Assembly (NCBI GenBank): GCA_028622995.1
Contig: JAJQJQ010000045.1
Span: forward strand, 124,001-188,000
Source: Panagrolaimus kolymaensis
Taxonomy: Eukaryota > Nematoda > Chromadorea > Rhabditida > Panagrolaimidae
Length of the DNA stretch: 64,000 nt
Direction: 5' to 3'
The notes under the pieces are model-generated. The model was not told the origin of the DNA and did not search any database. It worked only from the letters and a program-made list of their open reading frames with translations. Positions 8,956 through 19,947 of this stretch are shown here, piece by piece. How positions within the stretch are numbered: position 1 is the stretch's first letter; each line of letters starts with the position of its first letter. A program made the position numbers and the translations under genes.

Positions 8956-10474
8956 GGCATGGCTCGGGGCCCACTTTTTTGGGCCCCGGCCCGGCCCGGC
9001 CCCGCAAAATTTGCTTAGGCCCGCCCCGGCCCCAGGGCCGGGCCAGGGCCGGGCCGGGCCGGGCCGGGGCCTGACTAAAAAAGGTCATTTTTTGTAAAAA
9101 AATTTTATGGAAGAAAGTATATGTAAAAACGGCCAAAATTAATGTTTTTTGTTATTTCATAGAGGGAAAGGCTTTAAAAAATAGATGTATCATTTTGTGA
9201 ATATGTCTGAAAAATGTTTTCGAAAAAGCTATTTTCCTTTTTTAGAATATGAATATTATTAATTAAATATTTCTAATGAAACAGATTCTAGATTTATTAA
9301 CAAATTTGATATTTATTTTTAACTTTAATAAAAAATTAGTTACTTGTTTGGTTATTAATAAGAATAATTAAAAAGGTGTAGCTAAAAAAAGAAATTTTTT
9401 AATTACATTTATACAAAAGTTGTTTTAAATTAAAACCTTGTTGAAAATAAATCAAATCAGTAAAGAAGAAACATTTTAAAAATTCAGTAATAGTCGAATT
9501 AAAAAATTTCAATTTCTTAAAACTATATTTTCATGAAAGAACAAAAAGATATTTTATAGGTTGTTCTTGGGTACTTCTTAAGCACATTTGGTGGTAAATA
9601 TTTCTTATAAATTCCTTTTGTTTAAAAATAAACATTCTTTATTATTTTTTCCTTTCAACTATGTTTTATAAAGTTAAAAAAAATGATAATGTTTAAAAAA
9701 TTTGTCCAAAAAGAAAGAAAATAAATTTAACATGTCAAATAAAATTTTTCCTAATTTAATAGTAGTTTAAACCCCAAAGAAAAAAATATTTGGATATTAA
9801 AGAGGCAGTTAAAAACAGTCTGTAAATATTTTTTTATAATTAATAGTTCCACGACTTAAAAGATAATGTTTTTTAAATTTACAATAATTCATAGAATTTT
9901 ATTCGAAAAAAAACTTTTGGTTCCAAAGAATTAAATTAAGGGTGAAAGAATATAAACAAAATTTTTAATTATCTTCGAAAAGTTAAAAAGTTTCTTGTTA
10001 TGAAGTGTTAATCTAAAAGCTTTGAAGAAATCGCTTTTTTTAAATAGATAGTTTATCAAAAAAGTTAACTTTTTACTTATGTTTTAACCTCATAAAAAAT
10101 CGAGCGAAAATATAATTGAAGAGTTTAAGATGTGCTCTTTTTTTATTATTAAAAAAGCTATAAACCCGTTTGAAACAATTTTTTCTTAAATTTTGTTACT
10201 AAATAAATGATTATAGGAGAAAATTTTTAGTTAAAATTGGGTAAAAAAGGCTTAACTTTTGTGAAATTTCAGCCATCAAAGTGAATTTTATATAATTTTT
10301 AGCAAAAATTTGACAAATTTTTCGTTTTTTATATATATTTTTTTTCGTCGGGGCCTGCCGGGGCCTGGGTTAGGCCCCGGCCCGGCCCCGCTTCAAAATT
10401 TCAGGCCCCAGGCCCGGCCCCGGGGCCGGGCCGGGGCCGGGCCGGGCCGGGGCTTCGGGGCCTCGAGCCATGCC
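8956..10474. mobile_element. Non-autonomous DNA transposon, TA target site, GC-rich inverted ends
   Basis: The element begins GGCATGGCTCGGGGCC and ends with the inverted counterpart GGCCTCGAGCCATGCC. It is bounded by TA on both sides (8954-8955 and 10475-10476), the target duplication of Tc1/mariner-type elements. Inside each end is about 100 bp of nearly pure GGCCC/GGGCC tandem repeat, while the 1.2-kb interior is about as AT-rich as the rest of the window and encodes nothing. It must depend on a transposase supplied elsewhere. Assignment to Tc1/mariner rests on the TA duplication alone. Confidence 0.8.
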
Positions 10475-10476
10475 TA

Positions 10477-11406
10477 GAAAAAATGCTCCTTTAAAAAAGG
10501 CAGCCATTATCCATAATTTTTTTTTGCAAAAAATAAAACATAATGACTTTCCTTTTTTTTCTTCGGGATATCCGATGTAAAATATGCGTTATTTAAAGCA
10601 ATAAATAATAACAAAAAAATTGACTGAAACATTTTTGGAAAAGTGGTCATTGACTTATCCCTATCATTTATTTATTCTCTTTTCTTCTAACTTGGCTTGA
10701 CTGACAGCAGCATAAAACAAAGGTGAAGCATTTTGAAACAATTTTTTTATGGTATTTTATTTTATATTTTTGCAGTTACTCAACCGTGACTTTTATCGCT
10801 GCTCCTCTATTCTCTCTTGTTTTTTGTTTTATTATTGCTTGACTTTTAAATAATTTAAAAATCTTGGGAATTTTTTTTATTTCACATAAAAAATGTTTTA
10901 TTTACACCCTTGCCAAAAAAAACAAATGCTAGGAAAAGTGGTCAGCCAGGAGTTTTGCTAAAATTTAGCTACAAAAAAGAAACAAGAAGATTTTTTACAA
11001 AAATAGATAAGACTAAGTTAAAGCTGAAATTAAACATGGTTGGCCCGTTGAATTTTGTGTCAAGACAACTTTTTAGTTTTAGTTTTTGTTTTTTGCCTCT
11101 CATAAATATATTTTTTGGACATTAGCTTTTAAAAATTGATATCTTCAAAAGAGCGTTTTCTCACTATTCTTGAATTACAAATCTATTTCATATTTTTTTG
11201 CTTCGATAATTTTCAAATATATATTTTCCCTTGCTTCATTTACACCTTTATTTTTAGGCATAGGCTACAAAAAAATATTCTCGAAAGTAAAATATAATAA
11301 TTTGCAATTAAAAATATTATTTTTATTCCGTCACGTTTTTTTCTTAATTTTCTACCTAATTTAAAAAATAATTATTCAAAGTATTTTACTTTTATTAATT
11401 TTTTTT
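10477..11406. other. Intergenic, no gene seen
   Basis: AT-rich. Short open frames at 10910-11125 and 11170-11364 lack coding texture and splice context. This is the presumed upstream region of the gene starting at 11407. Confidence 0.4.
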
Positions 11407-12226
11407 ATGATGTCACCTATACCTTTATCCGTATCAGCGTCAGCAGCAACTATTAAATCATTTCGACATCGTAGCACGAAATCATTTTTTCGATTTGATC
11501 GGAACGTCAAACTTTATAGCCTTCGACAAGTTTTGGAAAAAAATTTTATGGATCCAAATGATTATGTTTTGGATGAAAAAGAAATGATTTGGTCTCATGA
11601 AAGTCAAAATCATCCAGATTTTGCTAAATTTTATGGACAGCAATCAGGAAATAAATTTCAGGATAGGTGAGTTTCAAATTTCACAGAAGCCATGTCTAAA
11701 AAAAGTAAAGGTTGGAATTACTTTTAAATTGAAAATTATAGTAAAAAATATTCGCAAATTGTTGCTCACTTTGGATTATTGTTAAAGAAAGTAATCACTT
11801 TTTGCAAAATATCGTAAATTTTTGATTACTATTTTTATTTGTGTTGGCTAAAAAATCCATTATTATTCTTTTCTGGTTCAGTAAAAATTTAATAATTTTC
11901 ATAGTTACAACTTCATTTTCTGAGAATTAATTATATAACTTTTTTATTTTTTTTTTAAATTTATAAATATTTTTAGAATTGGCTCATATTCGCTTGGAAT
12001 GACTTTCGTCATTCTAGGTTCAGTGATTTGCTTTATTATGTTTGTATATGTAAATCATATAATTATGGCAAAAAAGCTTAAAAAACAACAACGTCAACAA
12101 GAACTTGAAACATTGATTGAAACTTCTTTAAAATTACTTGCATCTTCAGGACAAACAGTGGAATCGGGATTAACGTTGGAAAGGAAATCATCTTTGTTAA
12201 ATGCATTTCGACAATTTCGATTGTAA
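11407..12226 (+). CDS. Single-pass membrane protein, unknown function
   Basis: Two exons (11407-11666 and 11977-12226) with a clean AG/GTGAGT donor and a ttttag acceptor join in frame to give 169 residues. The N-terminal half is soluble and Arg/Ser-rich at first (SFRHRSTKSFFRFDR), then acidic (DPNDYVLDEKEMIWSHESQ). A membrane segment follows the splice (GMTFVILGSVICFIMFVYVN). The C-terminal part starts with a basic, Gln-rich helix (KKLKKQQRQQELETLIE) that could form a coiled coil. There is no cleavable signal peptide. The charge pattern suggests the C-terminal side is cytosolic or matrix-facing. A mitochondrial inner-membrane protein is possible but unproven. Two adjacent start codons (MM) are present. 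Confidence 0.72.
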
Positions 12227-13455
12227 TATTGAAAAATAAAGGTGTTTTTTAAAAGTTTGAAATTTACAAAAAAAAATGAAAAAATTGTTAAAATTTTTTT
12301 TAAAGTTTTCCTCAACATTTATGAAAAATGCAATTTGGATTGGATCATTTCATTATTTTTTAGGTCTCGAAGCGAACTCTAAAATTTCCCCCCAAAAAAT
12401 TTATATATTTGTATTTTTAAACTTTCTCAATGTTTAGTTTGTTTTTTTTTATATTATATGTCATCACTTTTTTTTCCATCACATCACAATAATTCCTACA
12501 TTCTTTTTTCTTCTTTCTTTTTTTTTGACGGACTGACTTATTTTTTATTTTGACGTTGTCTTTCATTACCATCCATGCCTGAAGCAATATTATGGGTTTC
12601 TTTCATTCTCTTTTTTTTTTGGATTATTTACTTTACTCCATCATTTTTTTTCGAAACAAAAATGAATTTAAAAAAACGAAACGCAAGTATTTTTTTGTTG
12701 GCGGCTTTTTTATTAATTAAATTTAATCCAAAAAAAAATGTATTGATATAAAAAAAGAGCTGAAAAGTCAAATAATGAAAGTATTTTTTTGGAAGTTAGA
12801 AAGTTTCTTTTAGAACTTGAATTTATATATCCAAAATGAAGGCGTCCTAGATACCATCAAAATAAAATTTAACTTAATAATTAACCCAAAGCAGAGGCAC
12901 TTTTTTTCTTCCAAAAATAATTTATCTTTCGGTGATTTTCTTTTGAGAAAAAAATTGTATTAAGAACTTTAAAAACTTATAAAGATTTTTCTAGTTGTTG
13001 GTAAAGGTTCGTAGATTCCAAAAAACATCGATGCATCATTTTAAATTAAGCTATTTAACTGCTAGCTTAAAAGTAGGCAACGTTTAGTGGGCAAACATTT
13101 GCTTTACTTGAGATGACGACGAATAATAATAAAATCTTTTTGCAAAAAAAAAAAAATAAACTTCTTGGATTATAATTTTTCTTTCTTTTATTTTTTGTTA
13201 CTAAATAGCTTAATTTGATTTTAAGCGTCAACAACATTTTTTTTTGTTTGCAATAAAAATTTAGTTTTTGAATGTTTAATAAGTCAATGACGCGTTAGTG
13301 ACCAGCGTATGGAATTTATTTTTGGGTAAGTTCTCGCCTTTTTTTTAAATTAAGCTTCCGGTAGTTACAAAACGCAAAGTGTAAGAATTTTTAAAGAGTA
13401 CCAAAAAAATTAAGAGTATCAAAAGTTTTTTGGAAAGAAAAATTTTAAATTTGCT
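12227..13455. other. Intergenic, no feature seen
   Basis: AT-rich with frequent T runs on the plus strand. No coding region, RNA gene or inverted repeat could be supported. Confidence 0.4.
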
Positions 13456-13459
13456 TTAA

Positions 13460-13815
13460 AGGACCCTAATCATTTGGTCTTTTCAAAATTTCAAATTTTC
13501 GTTTCCCGCATTATTCCCTCCTGCTGGCAAGGTGCAAAGTCTCTTTCATGCAGGTTTGATTTTTTTTTGAAATCCAATTTTTTTCTTCTTCATCTACGTG
13601 AATATCAACCATTTCAATGTATTTTCGAAGTACCTTTTACCTTTTTAATATTGTATTTACATATATGCATTGAAACCTAGATGAAGAAGAAAAAAATTGG
13701 ATTTCAAAAAAAAAATCAAATCTGCTTGAAAGAGACTTTGCACCTTGCCAGCAGGAGGGAATAATGCGGGAAACGAAAATTTGAAATTTTGAAAAGACCA
13801 AATGATTAGGGTCCT
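13460..13815. mobile_element. Fold-back MITE with TTAA target duplication
   Basis: A 356-bp element whose first roughly 135 bp and last 135 bp are near-perfect inverted copies. It begins AGGACCCTAATCATTTGG and ends with the exact reverse complement. TTAA flanks both ends (13456-13459 and 13816-13819), as expected of piggyBac-type insertion. The roughly 80-bp centre is non-repetitive and the element encodes nothing. Mirror-image ORFs on the two strands are by-products of the palindrome. Confidence 0.85.
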
Positions 13816-13819
13816 TTAA

Positions 13820-15045
13820 GCGTTTAAATTTCTTACTTTTGCTGAGGAACACCAACAAAAAAATATCTGCTCCACGGAAACTTTTTTGATGATTTTTAAG
13901 CAAAAAAAAGAAAAATTTCCAAATACCATAAAACCGAAAAATATATTAACAAAAATTTGATTAATAAACCATAGCTTTATTTCCTTGTTACTTAACTACC
14001 CTTCAACATTTACACCACAGACGTCGCCTGCTTCAAGCAACTTTTTTGACATTTTTTAATTCTTTCTCATTCACTGTATAAAATTTTGTTTCTGTATTGA
14101 AATTTATGCTGTTACATGTTTCACATTTTTTATACTATTAAAATAATTTATTTTATCTCCGATCAAGCAAAAAAAATATAAATTAAAATAAGTAATAATT
14201 GCTTTGTCCTTTGTTGAGAAAAAAAGAAGCAGGTGAATCCTATTTTCTCCGTAGCCATTTATCTACCTTTCTTAAGCCTCCACCCTTTTTTTTTCTATAA
14301 TTAAAAAAGAGGCAATGCACAAACCTCAAAACCCGTCGCCGCCTTCTTGTCTTTTTTCATATATTTATTTTTTTCTGTGGGTTTTTAATATTAAAAAAAT
14401 CTTATCTCTCTTTCACAAACTCCGCCTTTTTTTACTTTTATTCTTGAAGAAAGAAATCTTTCTGTCCCTCTCTTTTTTGATTATATATAAAAGCAACATT
14501 GAAATTAAATTTGGATGGAAAAAAATATAAATATAAAGGTGTTTTTAAGCAAACATATGCCATTATTCCGTTTTAGCAAAAACAACAAAAAAATAATAGC
14601 TTTTAAATTAAAAAAATAAAATAAGAATAGAAATATTTTTTTTGGTTTCCTTTTTTGAATGAAATATTTTACTTTTTTTTAAAATTAATTTTTAGTTTAA
14701 TCTTTTTATTTATTTCTTTTTATTGTTTGGGACGGATTATAGCTACATCAACACATAAATGTAGTCTTGTTTGCTTACATATTTCAAAGGAGGCCCTAAA
14801 AAAAGAATTTTGTAAAAACAAATAAGTATTTTTATTTAAAAATATTTAGCAATTTTTTATAGCAATCATAATAATTTTTGAATTTCCTCGTATAAATTCT
14901 TTGTATTTTGTTACTTTTTTATAAATTTGGCTATGAAATTTTATTTTCGTGCCAAGATCGAAGATGACTGTTACTATTAATTTTTCTAATACAATTTGGT
15001 CCCTAAACAATAATATTTTTTTAGCTCACAACAAAATAAATAATT
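13820..15045. other. Intergenic, no gene seen
   Basis: AT-rich. Just before the next gene, ttttttag ends at about 15024 and is followed by a 21-nt leader to the ATG at 15046, consistent with a trans-splice acceptor. The rest shows no supportable feature. Confidence 0.4.
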
Positions 15046-15384
15046 ATGAAATCAGTGTCCACCAGTTACTTATTTTTAGCAGCTTTTATTGGTAAGCTTC
15101 TTTCCTTCCTAACCACTTTCTTAGCAGTCGTCTCATTTCCTTATTATTTTTTAGCTCTTTGCTCTTTGGTTATAAGCGCTCCAATATATACCGATAATGA
15201 AATAGCAGACCTTGCTGCATTTGGTTTAGAGCCTCAACAACAACAATTTCTTCCTCAACAACAACAACCCAGACAAAAAAAATGGTCACGATTAGAGCCT
15301 TCCATTCGTTTCTTCAAACGTTCTGCCGCCGCCGCCCCATCATTACCTTTTGATCTTGGTGAAGAATATTTTATTGTTGCATAA
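15046..15384 (+). CDS. Secreted peptide precursor A (WSRLEPSIRFF core)
   Basis: Exons 15046-15091 and 15155-15384 join to encode 91 residues. A signal peptide (YLFLAAFIALCSLVISA) is followed by a Gln-rich propeptide, then KKWSRLEPSIRFFKRS, then a short acidic tail ending EEYFIVA. The core WSRLEPSIRFF is bracketed by dibasic KK and KR, the classic prohormone-convertase layout. No Gly precedes KR, so the peptide would not be amidated. The 16-residue block is identical in the paralogue at 24018-24454, while the surrounding precursor differs, so the core is what selection keeps. The 63-nt intron falls after the same position of the signal peptide in both genes. It happens to be open and divisible by three. 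Likely a neuropeptide or secreted signal; receptor unknown. Confidence 0.8.
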   Translation: MKSVSTSYLFLAAFIGKLLSFLTTFLAVVSFPYYFLALCSLVISAPIYTDNEIADLAAFGLEPQQQQFLPQQQQPRQKKWSRLEPSIRFFKRSAAAAPSLPFDLGEEYFIVA

Positions 15385-16038
15385 AAATTAATTTTTTTAT
15401 TAACTTTTTTTTTCATCAACTCATTCCATAAATTTTTTTTTACACTTACAAACATTATTTTACTTTTTCCTTGGGTATTTTATTTTACTTAAAATTTGAA
15501 TAAAGTTTTATTCTTAAAAAATTGTGTTTTTGAATTGAAAGCTATTTTTCAGTACAAAAATTTTCTTGAATATGGGTAATTGTTCTAAAATGAAAGGCAA
15601 CAATTTATTTCTTGGAATACATTTATGAAAATAAAGAAAAATGACTTTATCTGGCAGCAATTCAGAAAGTGCATTTCCAATATTATTATAACAATTTCTA
15701 GAGTTGACTTAATTAAGAAAAATAAATTATAAGCAAAAGTATATAGTTTAGTGAATAAATATATCAAACAATAAACTTTCTGCTTTGATGTTGATAAAAA
15801 AAGTAGCGTTTACTTTTAAAAAATAGGCCAAGAGTCACAGTTTTGATGAACTTTTTTGGATGTAAGCCATCTTGCTTGGTAAAGAAGATTAAAAGTCGGA
15901 CACTTATTGTTTTTGGCAACAATTTAAATAAATGCTTTTATCATCATTATTTAGGCACGGTTGCATTAATTAAAAAGTGAATTACCAAAAATATTTAGTT
16001 TAGTAAAGTTTAATCAAAAATAAACTTTTTGTTTAATT
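15385..16038. other. Intergenic, no feature seen
   Basis: Contains the likely poly(A) signal of precursor A (AATAAAG near 15500). No coding region was supported. Confidence 0.4.
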
Positions 16039-16466
16039 ATGTTTTTCCAAATTGTCATTTTTTTATTTATTAAAAATGATGGCCTGTATCTTCCATTATC
16101 TTTTGAAACTTATTTAAAGCTGGCAATTTCTCTCACAATTTTGAGGAAAAAATTGACAGGCTCGGGAAGGGTTTTATCAAAACTTTTCAAAACCATTTTT
16201 AATATTTTTCTAAGCTTCCAATATTTTTTCCTGTTCAGTTGCAAGCAAAAAACGTTGATAGTTCTAAAAATAAAATTTTCGTTTCTCTCCATGTTTGTGC
16301 GGGGTTAGGCATTGTATCCAGCATAAATCCATGCAACTACTCTCCCTGTCCCGTTCCATTATCTTTTTACATGACTAATCCTATTTTTTTTTGTTTTGTT
16401 ATTTTTATGATAACATTGACTTTTGTTGTTGCGCATAGGTATAATAAGGTCAATAAAAAAATATAA
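16039..16466 (+). CDS. Possible small membrane protein
   Basis: Two open stretches (16039-16170 and 16239-16466) would join through a 68-nt GT-AG intron in phase to give 119 residues. The second contains a Cys/Pro-rich segment (INPCNYSPCPVPLSFY) and a membrane span (IFFCFVIFMITLTFVVAHRY) with a short basic tail and stop. The intron size is typical of this window and the acceptor (tgttcag) is good, but the donor (GTTTTA) is weak. The first exon has little coding texture. No family was recognised. The second exon is the better supported part; the start may lie elsewhere. Confidence 0.4.
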
Positions 16467-17829
16467 AATATTTCAACAAAAACATTTCTTGGAAATAATT
16501 CTAAATATTAATCATTTTATTTAAATCAAATCAAAATTACGTGTGTATGTTTTTATGTGTTTATTAAAGCATAAAAAACTTAAAAACAATAACGTGATTA
16601 TTTTTGTTTCTGACGTATGCAAGTAATTCATTCAGAAAATGCTTTTTTTGCTTGTCTCAAAAATCTTTAATCTCAAAACTTTTTTCTTTTTTTACTCGAA
16701 AATTCAAGATATTACAAAAAAAGAAGATAATTTAATTGTTTGCGCGACAAAGTTTTTAAACACCTAAAAAAATACACATTATTACTTCTGTTTCCGTAAA
16801 AACCATAAAATTGCTTCCGATTAAAGTTCGAAGTAAGAAAGCCCCGTTATTTCGAAAAGTTTATGAAAGTCAGAAAAGTCATTTTTCTGAGAACTTATTA
16901 ACTTAACTTTTTTTTAAGGCATTCTAATATCGGAGGATATGAGACATAATGAGGTTAATTATTTCTATGAATTTTTGGATGGATGGATAGCTTAATTAAA
17001 ATGGCGGCAACTAAATAATTATCACGTTTTTGATGCTACTATTGTTGCTTTTTTTTAATTATCTCTCTTTAATTCGCTAAAATAATGAGAGATTACGTCA
17101 ACATTTTGTTTGTTTACTTGGACCCAGGAAAAATAAACTAGCATAAGTTTGGGCAGTTTTTGGCAAAAACTTAAACACATCATTTTTTTGCGGCTTCAAA
17201 AGTGTCTGTCAAGGATATTTTTGGGTTTCTATTAATTTTTTTCTTTCTGGAATGTTACTTTAAGAAAAATCAAATTATCATCCACCGTCAGAAGTCACAC
17301 TTTCCATGCCTGAGGCTTTAAATAAACGACTATTTCTTGGTCACTAAGAAATTTCTTTTAGTAAAAAAAGTCATGGCTAATAATAATATTTTCCAATAAT
17401 GTTTGAGAAGGAGAAGAGATGTCTAAAAGTTCATTCGTAAACCAAAAAAAATAATAATAAAATAATATTTTTCCTCAATTTTTAGTATAAAAAAATTTCT
17501 TCAGTTTTTAGAATTCTTTCAAAACCAAAAAATTAAAGAAATTCTGGAATCCAAAAACAAACGAATATTTCCAAATCTCGCTAAGATTTTATTTCTGTGA
17601 CCTTTGCCGAAAAGGCCTTAATTAACTTTTTTTCTTCTTTTTTTGTTTAATTAAGTCAAACAAAGAATAAAAACCATTATACCCATTAAAGCAATCCCAA
17701 AAGAGCTTTGACACCGCTGCCAAAAAAATAATTTCAATAAAGAAGTCTTCATAAAAAAAACTCATTGAACACCCCTCTTTTTTTCTCTCTTTTTCATACG
17801 CCTATGTAGTTCTTGAATGTGCAGAGGAG
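16467..17829. other. Intergenic with one YY1-like motif
   Basis: AT-rich. The 11-mer ATGGCGGCAAC occurs at 17001-17011 after AAA, matching the YY1-type consensus. No nearby coding start is evident on either strand. Nothing else was supported. Confidence 0.35.
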
Positions 17830-17837
17830 GTTTACGT

Positions 17838-17948
17838 CAGTGTGACGGATTGAGGCGCCTCACGCCTCGCCTCTCGCCTCTTTCCCCAGAAGTCTTGTGG
17901 GGAAAGAGGCGAGAGGCGAGGCGTGAGGCGCCTCAATCCGTCACACTG
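17838..17948. mobile_element. 111-bp hAT-type MITE, perfect hairpin
   Basis: Two 51-bp arms, exact reverse complements beginning CAGTGTGACGGATTGAGGCG, enclose a 9-base loop. The element is flanked by the 8-bp duplication GTTTACGT (17830-17837 and 17949-17956). An 8-bp duplication and ends matching (C/T)A(A/G)NG are the hallmarks of hAT transposons. It is far more GC-rich than its surroundings. Transcribed RNA would form a very stable 51-bp stem. Confidence 0.9.
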
Positions 17949-17956
17949 GTTTACGT

Positions 17957-19736
17957 TAATGGGATACTTAAAATACTTGAATTATTTTTTTATTTTTTTT
18001 GAAGATATTTACTACGTTGATCTTCATCTCATCTCATCTCAAAAAAAAGATGATAAGGATGCGGGTGAATGGAAAAAAATCTTATGATGCCATTTCTCTT
18101 TTTTTTTCTTTGGAAAAATTAATTTCTTTTTTTGATTTTACATTTTTCAAAGTTTATAGCCTAAAATAAAAAAAGAAAGACATGATGATGTAAAAAAATA
18201 TTATATTTTAGGAACAACATGCATGCGTCTATAATAAATTTGCATATGCTTGAGTAATTTGGATTTTTTTTCTTTCTTCTTAGAATTATGTCTCACATTA
18301 TTTTTGTTTTATGTATTGTTGTTGTCTTCTTTTTTTATGGTTATGATGACTATCTATTTTGGTTAGCTATTATTTTCAATAATGCTTCATTGGAGTTTTT
18401 TGTGTTATCTATGGCCAATTATCAGATATTATAATAATCGTTCGTTGTTAGTTTTCGGCGAATAAATGTACATGGTTTACTTTTCCAAAAAGTGGGGGAG
18501 GTAGATTTTAATAAATTGGAAGAAAAATGATTTCATTCATTGAACCCTTTACGCTTTTTTGAATAAATTTTTGATGTTCAGGTTTAGCGATGTTTTAAAA
18601 AATTTATGAGAAATATATTAAAATTGAGGGTGGAAGTAAAGATGCGTGAAAAAAGTGATGTTCTCTTTTAGTCTTTGAACGGGTATAAAACGACGCTAAA
18701 TATTTTTTGTTTTAACCCTGTGAACCATGTTTTTGTCATTTTGAGTGGAGCCATGTACCATTTTTATCAAAAAAAAAGCGGGGGTAAATGTTTTACAAAA
18801 AAAAATCTTACTTTCCATTATCTGTTGTTGCTCCTAACAACAAAAATATTTATTTTTTTTGAAAATGAATGAAAATCATCCCTCTTTTTTAATCATTTCC
18901 GTTTCTCCTTAAAAAGTCTTCTAATTGCTTTTTTTTGTCATAGTAACAATTGAAGAAGAAAAAAAAGAAATGAAACCAAAAACTTTGATTTATGTTTTAT
19001 GAAAAAATTGCTTTTACGCCATATGAAAGTCATAATAATGGTTTGTTGACAATCATTTTTTCATTGCCTTCCAGTCTGGCGCCAAAACTAAAAAGGTTCT
19101 GACAACAATGAAAAACAAATTTCAAATGATCCATAAAAAAATCCAAAAAAATGCGATACCACGCATTTTTAATTGTAACGCGCCTTTTTCTGAGGGTTTT
19201 AAAAAATGCTGTGTATCTATTTTTCTAAAACTAAGTTAAATTCGGGGATGAAAGATTAAAGTTTTATTTATTAACTTGAATATTTAATTTTTTATGTCGT
19301 TTTTCTATGGCTTCAAAAATGTAAAAAAAATGCCAAAGTTGTTAAATGATGCGCTTCAAAAAAAGGAGAGTAAATGTCAAAGTTCAACCTTTTAGTTAAG
19401 CTTTTATAGTTTTTTGTCTTTTGGTGAGATTATGTATTAATAAATATAACGAACAAATTGAGTATAGCTTGAGTTCAGAAAATACAATTAAATTGCTAAA
19501 TTCAATTTTAGAAGCTTTGATTTTTAAAAAAAATTTGCTTATGGGAAATTTTTTTATAATTTTTTTATACACTTTTATGTGTATTGTTTGCGCTACTTAT
19601 TTTGCTTTACTTTATTCTGCCTAATCAGGTAATAGCAAAAAAAAGTTAAAAAAGGCGTTTGATGCTTCGAGGTTGCTGCTGATTTTATATCAGTTGTTAA
19701 ATTTGGTATTTTTTTGTCCGCTTGGTTGGATGAGTG
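17957..19736. other. Intergenic, no gene seen
   Basis: AT-rich, with a short (CATCT) microsatellite-like run near 18025. Open frames at 18675-18872 and 19421-19624 have no splice or codon support. Nothing else could be assigned. Confidence 0.35.
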
Positions 19737-19744
19737 GTTATCAC

Positions 19745-19939
19745 CATACCTCGAGATGGGCTGGGGATCCTCATCCCCCTCCCTCCTTTTGGACGAAAAA
19801 AATGACGGTAAAATTTTTTTTCGATGTGGTAAGAATGAAAAAAAATATTTTTCAAAAAAAAAATAACGTACTCCCCCTTACATTTTTCGGCCCTCCCTCC
19901 CCTCCTCCCAAAAAGTCCCCAGCCCTTTCTCGAGGTATG
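19745..19939. mobile_element. 195-bp non-autonomous element, 8-bp TSD
   Basis: Ends are inverted repeats of about 24 bp (CATACCTCGAGA...GGGCTGGGGA) flanked by exact GTTATCAC on both sides (19737-19744 and 19940-19947). An 8-bp duplication suggests a hAT or P-type transposase, although CATAC does not fit the hAT end consensus. The AT-rich centre encodes nothing. Removing it rejoins a GC-richer host stretch (about 19720-20095). Confidence 0.8.
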
Positions 19940-19947
19940 GTTATCAC

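Noticed and set aside
8918..9136. Gly/Pro/Arg-rich ORF on the minus strand
   Set aside because: It is a translation of the GGCCC repeat at the left end of the TA-flanked element.
13474..13903. Similar ORFs on both strands (SFHAGLIF... / PSCWQGAKSLS)
   Set aside because: They are mirror products of the inverted arms of the TTAA element.
18023..18050. CATCT repeat as a possible CRISPR or regulatory array
   Set aside because: A simple microsatellite of a few units in a eukaryotic genome; there is no repeat-spacer structure anywhere in the window.
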